Assembly (NCBI GenBank): GCA_036389255.1
Contig: DASVQI010000041.1
Coordinates: 124,001 to 188,000, forward strand
Reading direction: 5' to 3'
Length of the DNA stretch: 64,000 nucleotides
DNA from: JACVRN01 sp036389255
GTDB taxonomy: Bacteria > Acidobacteriota > Blastocatellia > Pyrinomonadales > Pyrinomonadaceae
The notes below the pieces were generated by a model, which saw only the letters and a list, made by a program, of their open reading frames with translations, was not told the DNA's origin and made no database searches. The translations under genes were made by a program, and so were the position numbers. This document shows positions 60,600-64,000 of this stretch, one piece after another (position 1 is the first letter of the stretch; the number at the start of each line of letters is the position of its first letter).

Positions 60600-61148
60600 T
60601 TATAAACCGTGACTGTAGCCGAAGTCGCCGCCGCGAAAGCCGAACGCATCCGAGATGACTCGAAGCTCCCTGCGAATCTGCATCCAGTCCGACGCGGCGC
60701 GAGAATCTATAAAGCGCGCGCGCGACATTATGCGGTCAATGCGTGAGCCTAGCTGCAAGAGGTTTCGAGCAGCAGACGTTGCGCCGTAAAGATTACGTGA
60801 ATCGTTAAGACGGTTCCTCAGCTCGTCAGCCGCGAATCGGAAGTTGCGGGCCTGGTCGTTGATGCGGTCTTCGCGGAAAGTACCGTCAACGCGGCTGCGG
60901 TCGAGCGAACGGTCAAGGTCTCTCTCGAACTGCCTGCTCAAATCGCTCAGGCGTCGCGCGCTCGTGCGCAGTCGCTCGCGCCGGAAGCGGTCGTTATCGT
61001 CTCTGCGGTCGCGCCCGTAATCGCCGCGCCCGTAATCACGTTCCTGCCACCACTGATTGCTGCCCTGTGCTGCCGCCATTGCGGGAAGAGATAAGACAAT
61101 GAAAGCGGCTAGAATGACGGTCGGGATGATTGTTCGTCGTATAGCCAT
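60600..61148 (-). CDS. Secreted hypothetical protein, Arg/Asp-rich
   Basis: Protein of 182 residues. A signal peptide (about 1-27, FIVLSLPAMAAAQG) is followed by a highly charged region with RDYGRGDYGRDRRDDNDR repeats (about 38-58), and then helices with RNFRFAADELRNRLNDSR. It is periplasmic. No known family. Confidence 0.72.
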   Translation of the reverse strand: MAIRRTIIPTVILAAFIVLSLPAMAAAQGSNQWWQERDYGRGDYGRDRRDDNDRFRRERLRTSARRLSDLSRQFERDLDRSLDRSRVDGTFREDRINDQARNFRFAADELRNRLNDSRNLYGATSAARNLLQLGSRIDRIMSRARFIDSRAASDWMQIRRELRVISDAFGFRGGDFGYSHGL

Positions 61149-61421
61149 AACTCTAATGCTCCTTACTGAAATTTGTTTAGCGACCCTTCCCGCTTTTGAA
61201 AGTCATCTCCCAGAGCCGGAATGGGGGTTCGCGGTTCAATCCGTTTTCAAACGCTGCCTTGCGCCGGAAAAGCTTTTCGCTTCGAGCGCCGCAGCCTTCT
61301 TCCGGTCAAGCAACATGGCAAGAGGCGTGCCGCCAGACCGTTTACTTGAGAAACTTGATTGAGTGACAGGGCGTGAAAGCCGCCGAACATCGTGAGAGAC
61401 GTAAACTTAAGTCCGGATTCG
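61149..61421. other. Intergenic
   Basis: No gene, repeat or RNA recognised in this stretch; presumably the promoter region of the secreted protein. Confidence 0.4.
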
Positions 61422-61529
61422 GCTGCGAAATTTAGAGTATAGGCGCACGGCGCGCGCCTCTTCCAAAACGTGCAGCACGCGCCGCATATCGTCGGAGAGC
61501 GGGTAAAAGAGGTTTTGTCCGGTAGTGAT
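61422..61529 (-). pseudogene. Possible C-terminal fragment of an ArsR-like regulator
   Basis: After an in-frame TGA (61532-61530), about 37 codons read ITTGQNLFYPLSDDMRRV and LHVLEEARAV before a TAA. The pattern recalls the wing and last helix of ArsR-family proteins. No N-terminal part is seen. Could be chance. Confidence 0.22.
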
Positions 61530-61553
61530 TCAACCCACGAGAGGAAGATGAGC

Positions 61554-62117
61554 TTAACCTATAAGCTTTGAGATGTGGCGGCTGACGCGCTCTTCCAGCA
61601 AGGGCGCGCGTGCGCCGTCCTTTTCCAGAATGAGCCAGCGCGGCAGGTTGTTCTCCACGTAGACCAGCAGCAGCTCTTCGTCCGATTTTGGCTGGCCGAA
61701 GTGGCGTATCCGCGCAGAGGCCAAGCCCCCGCCGCGAACTATGCCGTCACGCGGGGCACGCGGCCAACCGGCCTCGACCGATAGAGAACGCACGCCGAAG
61801 TGAAACTTCAGGAGCGTCCCGACCATAGTAGAGTTGCCCACCTGAAAGCGATGCGCTTCGCTACGCTCTATGCGTATGCTTGCGCCGCGGCGATTAGCTC
61901 GGCCCGCGTGCTCTATGAAGGTAGAGAAGAGCCAGTCCGCGCCCGCAGTGCGCGCGAAGTCATTCGTCTGCCGCAGCGTGAGATATTCAGCTACATCTCC
62001 GCGACCAAGCGCGCGAGCCCTCTGCTCCGCTTCGGCCATCACACGCGCCCACTCTTCGTCAAACTCGCTCATAAGATTCGGATTTGCCTTCTCTTTGATG
62101 TTATCATGCTGTTCCAC
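61554..62117 (-). CDS. Hypothetical protein, 187 residues
   Basis: Soluble; helical N-terminus (about 1-60, EEWARVMAEAEQRARAL) then a beta-rich C-terminal domain with FHFGVRSLSVEAGWPRAP and RWLILEKDGARAPLLEERVS. No Cys. No family recognised. It is divergent from the phosphatase gene at 62.2 kb. Confidence 0.65.
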   Translation of the reverse strand: MEQHDNIKEKANPNLMSEFDEEWARVMAEAEQRARALGRGDVAEYLTLRQTNDFARTAGADWLFSTFIEHAGRANRRGASIRIERSEAHRFQVGNSTMVGTLLKFHFGVRSLSVEAGWPRAPRDGIVRGGGLASARIRHFGQPKSDEELLLVYVENNLPRWLILEKDGARAPLLEERVSRHISKLIG

Positions 62118-62241
62118 AAGTGGTTAAGCGGGGGCGCTCTTCAACACGAAGAAAGCCTCCGAAGCTTGACCGCATCCGTACAGATGTCTTGAACAAGCTC
62201 ATGAAGTGTAATCGAAGCCCGTCGCTAACGGTGAAATCTAG

Positions 62242-64000
62242 ATGAAACGGTACCGCCTCATGCGCCACACCACCGCGCTTGCGCTCGCACTGCTACTAAC
62301 GCTCGTCTCTCTGGCGGGGCCGGACGCGCGGCGAAAGGAGGCCCGCTCGCGGTCGGCCTCTGCTGCTGCGCTTGCGGCGAACGTGCAGGCGGGCCAGCCG
62401 TTCACGCGCCCGAAGCTCGTGCTGCTGATAGCCGTAGACCAGTTTCGTTACGATTACATGGAGCGCTTCAACGACCTCTTCGTCCCCGGCGGCCTGCGTC
62501 GTCTTATGCAGGAAGGCGCGTTCTGGACACAGGCCAACTACGACCACATGCCGACTTACACCGCGCCGGGCCACGCCACCATGATGACCGGGGCATGGCC
62601 TGCTGAGACAGGCATCATTGCCAACGAGTGGCCCGACCTTGAAAAGGGACGCAACATCACCAGCGTAGAGGACGAGCAGTCGCGGCTCCTGAACGGCCTG
62701 CCCGAAGAGAAGGCTTCCAGCCCGCGTCGTCTTATGGCTTCGACCATAGGCGACGAGCTTCGACTTGCCACTAACCAGCGCTCGAAGGTCATAGGCATCT
62801 CCATCAAAGACCGCTCGGCCATATTACCGGCAGGACGGCACGCCAACGCGGCCTACTGGTTCAGCGTTACTAGCGGGCGCATGGTCACCTCCAACTTCTA
62901 CTTCAATCAGGTGCCTCAGTGGGTGAATGACTTCAATGATACGAAACCGGCGGACAAATACTTCGGCGCTCGCTGGGAGCGTGTGTTGCCGGAGAGCGAG
63001 TACCTGCGGCGGGCAGGCGCTGATGACCCGTCTTGGGAGAACATAGGCGTCGCGCCCGGCGATACGAACAAGTTCCCGCACGTCATCACTGGCGGCGCGA
63101 GCGGCCCCGGCACTCAGTTCTACACCGCGCTCGATTACTCTCCCTTCACGAACGACATCCTTCTCTCGTTCACAAAGCTCGCCATCACCAACGAGCGGCT
63201 GGGCGAAGATGCGGACACGGATGTTTTGACCGTGAGCTTTTCCGCCAACGATTACATAGGCCATCGCTTCGGGCCTTACAGCCATGAAGTCATGGACGTT
63301 ACGCTCCGAGTGGACAGGCAGATTGAAGAGCTTCTTAAATTCGTTGACGAGCGCGTCGGCCTTCGCAACACGCTCGTCGTCTTCACTTCCGACCACGGCG
63401 TGGGACAAAGTCCCGAAGAGTCTGCGGCAAAGGGCCTGCCCGGCACGCGCATCACGAGCGCGGAAGTTCTGAGCGCCATGAAGAATGCCATCAAGGCTCG
63501 ATACAATCCCAAGAATCAACAGCCTGACCCCACGAGCGATTACATACAGGCTTTCTACAACGGCAACGTCTACTTCAATCGCGTGCTGCTCAAGCGCGAC
63601 GGCATAGACCAGGAAGAGATAGAGCGCATAGCCGGAGAGGCAAGCCTGACCGTGCCCGGCATGTTCAGATACTTCACGCGCACACAACTGATGCGCCGCG
63701 CCATCTCGCCCGGCGACGCGCTCGCAAGGCGCGTGATGCACGGCTTCTATCCTGAGCGGAGCGGCGACGTGATAGTAGTCTATCAGCCGTTCAGGTATTT
63801 TGAGACGAGCATCCCGGTCACGCACGGCTCGCCCTACGCTTACGATACGCACGTGCCGTTGATTCTGATGGGCACGGGCTTTCGTGCTGGCCGTTATCTT
63901 GAAGCGGCTGCTCCGTCCGACATAGCGCCCACGCTCGCGGCAGTCCTGCGCCTGCAAACGCCCAGCAACTCTATGGGCAGAGTCCTGACCGACTGCATCA
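62242..64000 (+). CDS. PafA-like alkaline phosphatase family protein (partial, cut by the window end)
   Basis: An open frame from ATG 62242 to the window end (586 codons). An N-terminal signal-type helix is followed by the alkaline-phosphatase superfamily core: Asp in IAVDQFRYDYM, the probable Thr nucleophile T107 in YTAPGHATMMTG, N128 in GIIANEW, Lys/Arg in SIKDRSAILPAGR, and metal ligands in VSFSANDYIGHRFG, TSDHGVGQ and VTHGSPYAYDTHVPL. This matches phosphate-irrepressible PafA phosphatases, secreted. Start: ATG 62242 or the nearer 62260. Confidence 0.9.
   Translation, partial: MKRYRLMRHTTALALALLLTLVSLAGPDARRKEARSRSASAAALAANVQAGQPFTRPKLVLLIAVDQFRYDYMERFNDLFVPGGLRRLMQEGAFWTQANYDHMPTYTAPGHATMMTGAWPAETGIIANEWPDLEKGRNITSVEDEQSRLLNGLPEEKASSPRRLMASTIGDELRLATNQRSKVIGISIKDRSAILPAGRHANAAYWFSVTSGRMVTSNFYFNQVPQWVNDFNDTKPADKYFGARWERVLPESEYLRRAGADDPSWENIGVAPGDTNKFPHVITGGASGPGTQFYTALDYSPFTNDILLSFTKLAITNERLGEDADTDVLTVSFSANDYIGHRFGPYSHEVMDVTLRVDRQIEELLKFVDERVGLRNTLVVFTSDHGVGQSPEESAAKGLPGTRITSAEVLSAMKNAIKARYNPKNQQPDPTSDYIQAFYNGNVYFNRVLLKRDGIDQEEIERIAGEASLTVPGMFRYFTRTQLMRRAISPGDALARRVMHGFYPERSGDVIVVYQPFRYFETSIPVTHGSPYAYDTHVPLILMGTGFRAGRYLEAAAPSDIAPTLAAVLRLQTPSNSMGRVLTDCI

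Noticed and set aside
61422..61556. Readthrough of the TAA at 61554 into a longer selenoprotein
   Set aside because: The downstream TGA is in frame with the 187-residue gene, but a TAA intervenes and no hairpin or similarity supports it.
62824..63957. Long leftward open frame of 377 codons
   Set aside because: It is the shadow of the PafA-like phosphatase, which has all catalytic motifs on the other strand.

Overview
The window carries the replication origin of a moderately GC-rich bacterial chromosome. The most likely source is Acidobacteriota, probably class Blastocatellia or a relative. The reasons are an Oar-type TonB-dependent receptor with an N-terminal carboxypeptidase-regulatory domain (46.1-49.7 kb), many zinc-ribbon membrane proteins, a three-gene proton-translocating transhydrogenase and a PafA-like phosphatase. 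No rRNA or other taxonomic marker was compared, so this is an inference.

Layout. 0.2-3.4 kb: a leftward operon of ketosynthase, methyltransferase and FAD oxidoreductase. 3.6-5.5 kb: an SPFH/zinc-ribbon protein and a VanZ-like protein. 5.6-9.8 kb: a partial F1Fo ATP synthase operon (b', b, delta, alpha, gamma); a, c, beta and epsilon are absent. 10.1-11.1 kb: selD, whose catalytic position is an in-frame UGA and which is therefore a probable selenoprotein. 11.3-19.6 kb: the classic origin-flanking leftward block rpmH-rnpA-yidD-yidC-khpB-mnmE-mnmG-parA-parB. 19.6-27.0 kb: rightward dnaA-oriC-dnaN-recF-gyrB, with 11 DnaA boxes and a DnaA-trio between dnaA and dnaN. 27.1-37.7 kb: small proteins, a Memo-AMMECR1 fusion, a geranylgeranyl-reductase-like flavoprotein, thioesterase, hydrolase, and a MoxR ATPase/VWA pair split by a hicBA toxin-antitoxin module. 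37.6-45.7 kb: an RsbR-like GAF/PAS/STAS sensor, a Nudix-metallo-beta-lactamase fusion, a sulfite-oxidase-like enzyme, an intracellular subtilase and a D-2-hydroxyacid dehydrogenase. 46-56 kb: the Oar receptor, a TPR protein, tRNA-Glu, pntAA-pntAB-pntB and a secreted M28 peptidase. 56-64 kb: a 1099-residue membrane protein, rsmI, two unknown genes and a PafA-like phosphatase cut by the window end.

The least expected feature is a population of long (about 40-100 bp) intergenic hairpins. Most have arms built from short words repeated with a period of 7, 8 or 9 bases. At least eight sequence families are present, nearly all starting within a few bases of a stop codon, and in three cases the element itself supplies the stop codon. 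One family (A, GATTGATTC words) occurs six times, always in the same position relative to a leftward gene. Families B and C occur twice each, and family C also has a conserved loop. They look like 3'-end elements (terminators or mRNA stabilisers) that have spread or been repeatedly rebuilt, somewhat like the heptamer STRR repeats of filamentous cyanobacteria.

All calls come from reading the sequence; no database search was run.
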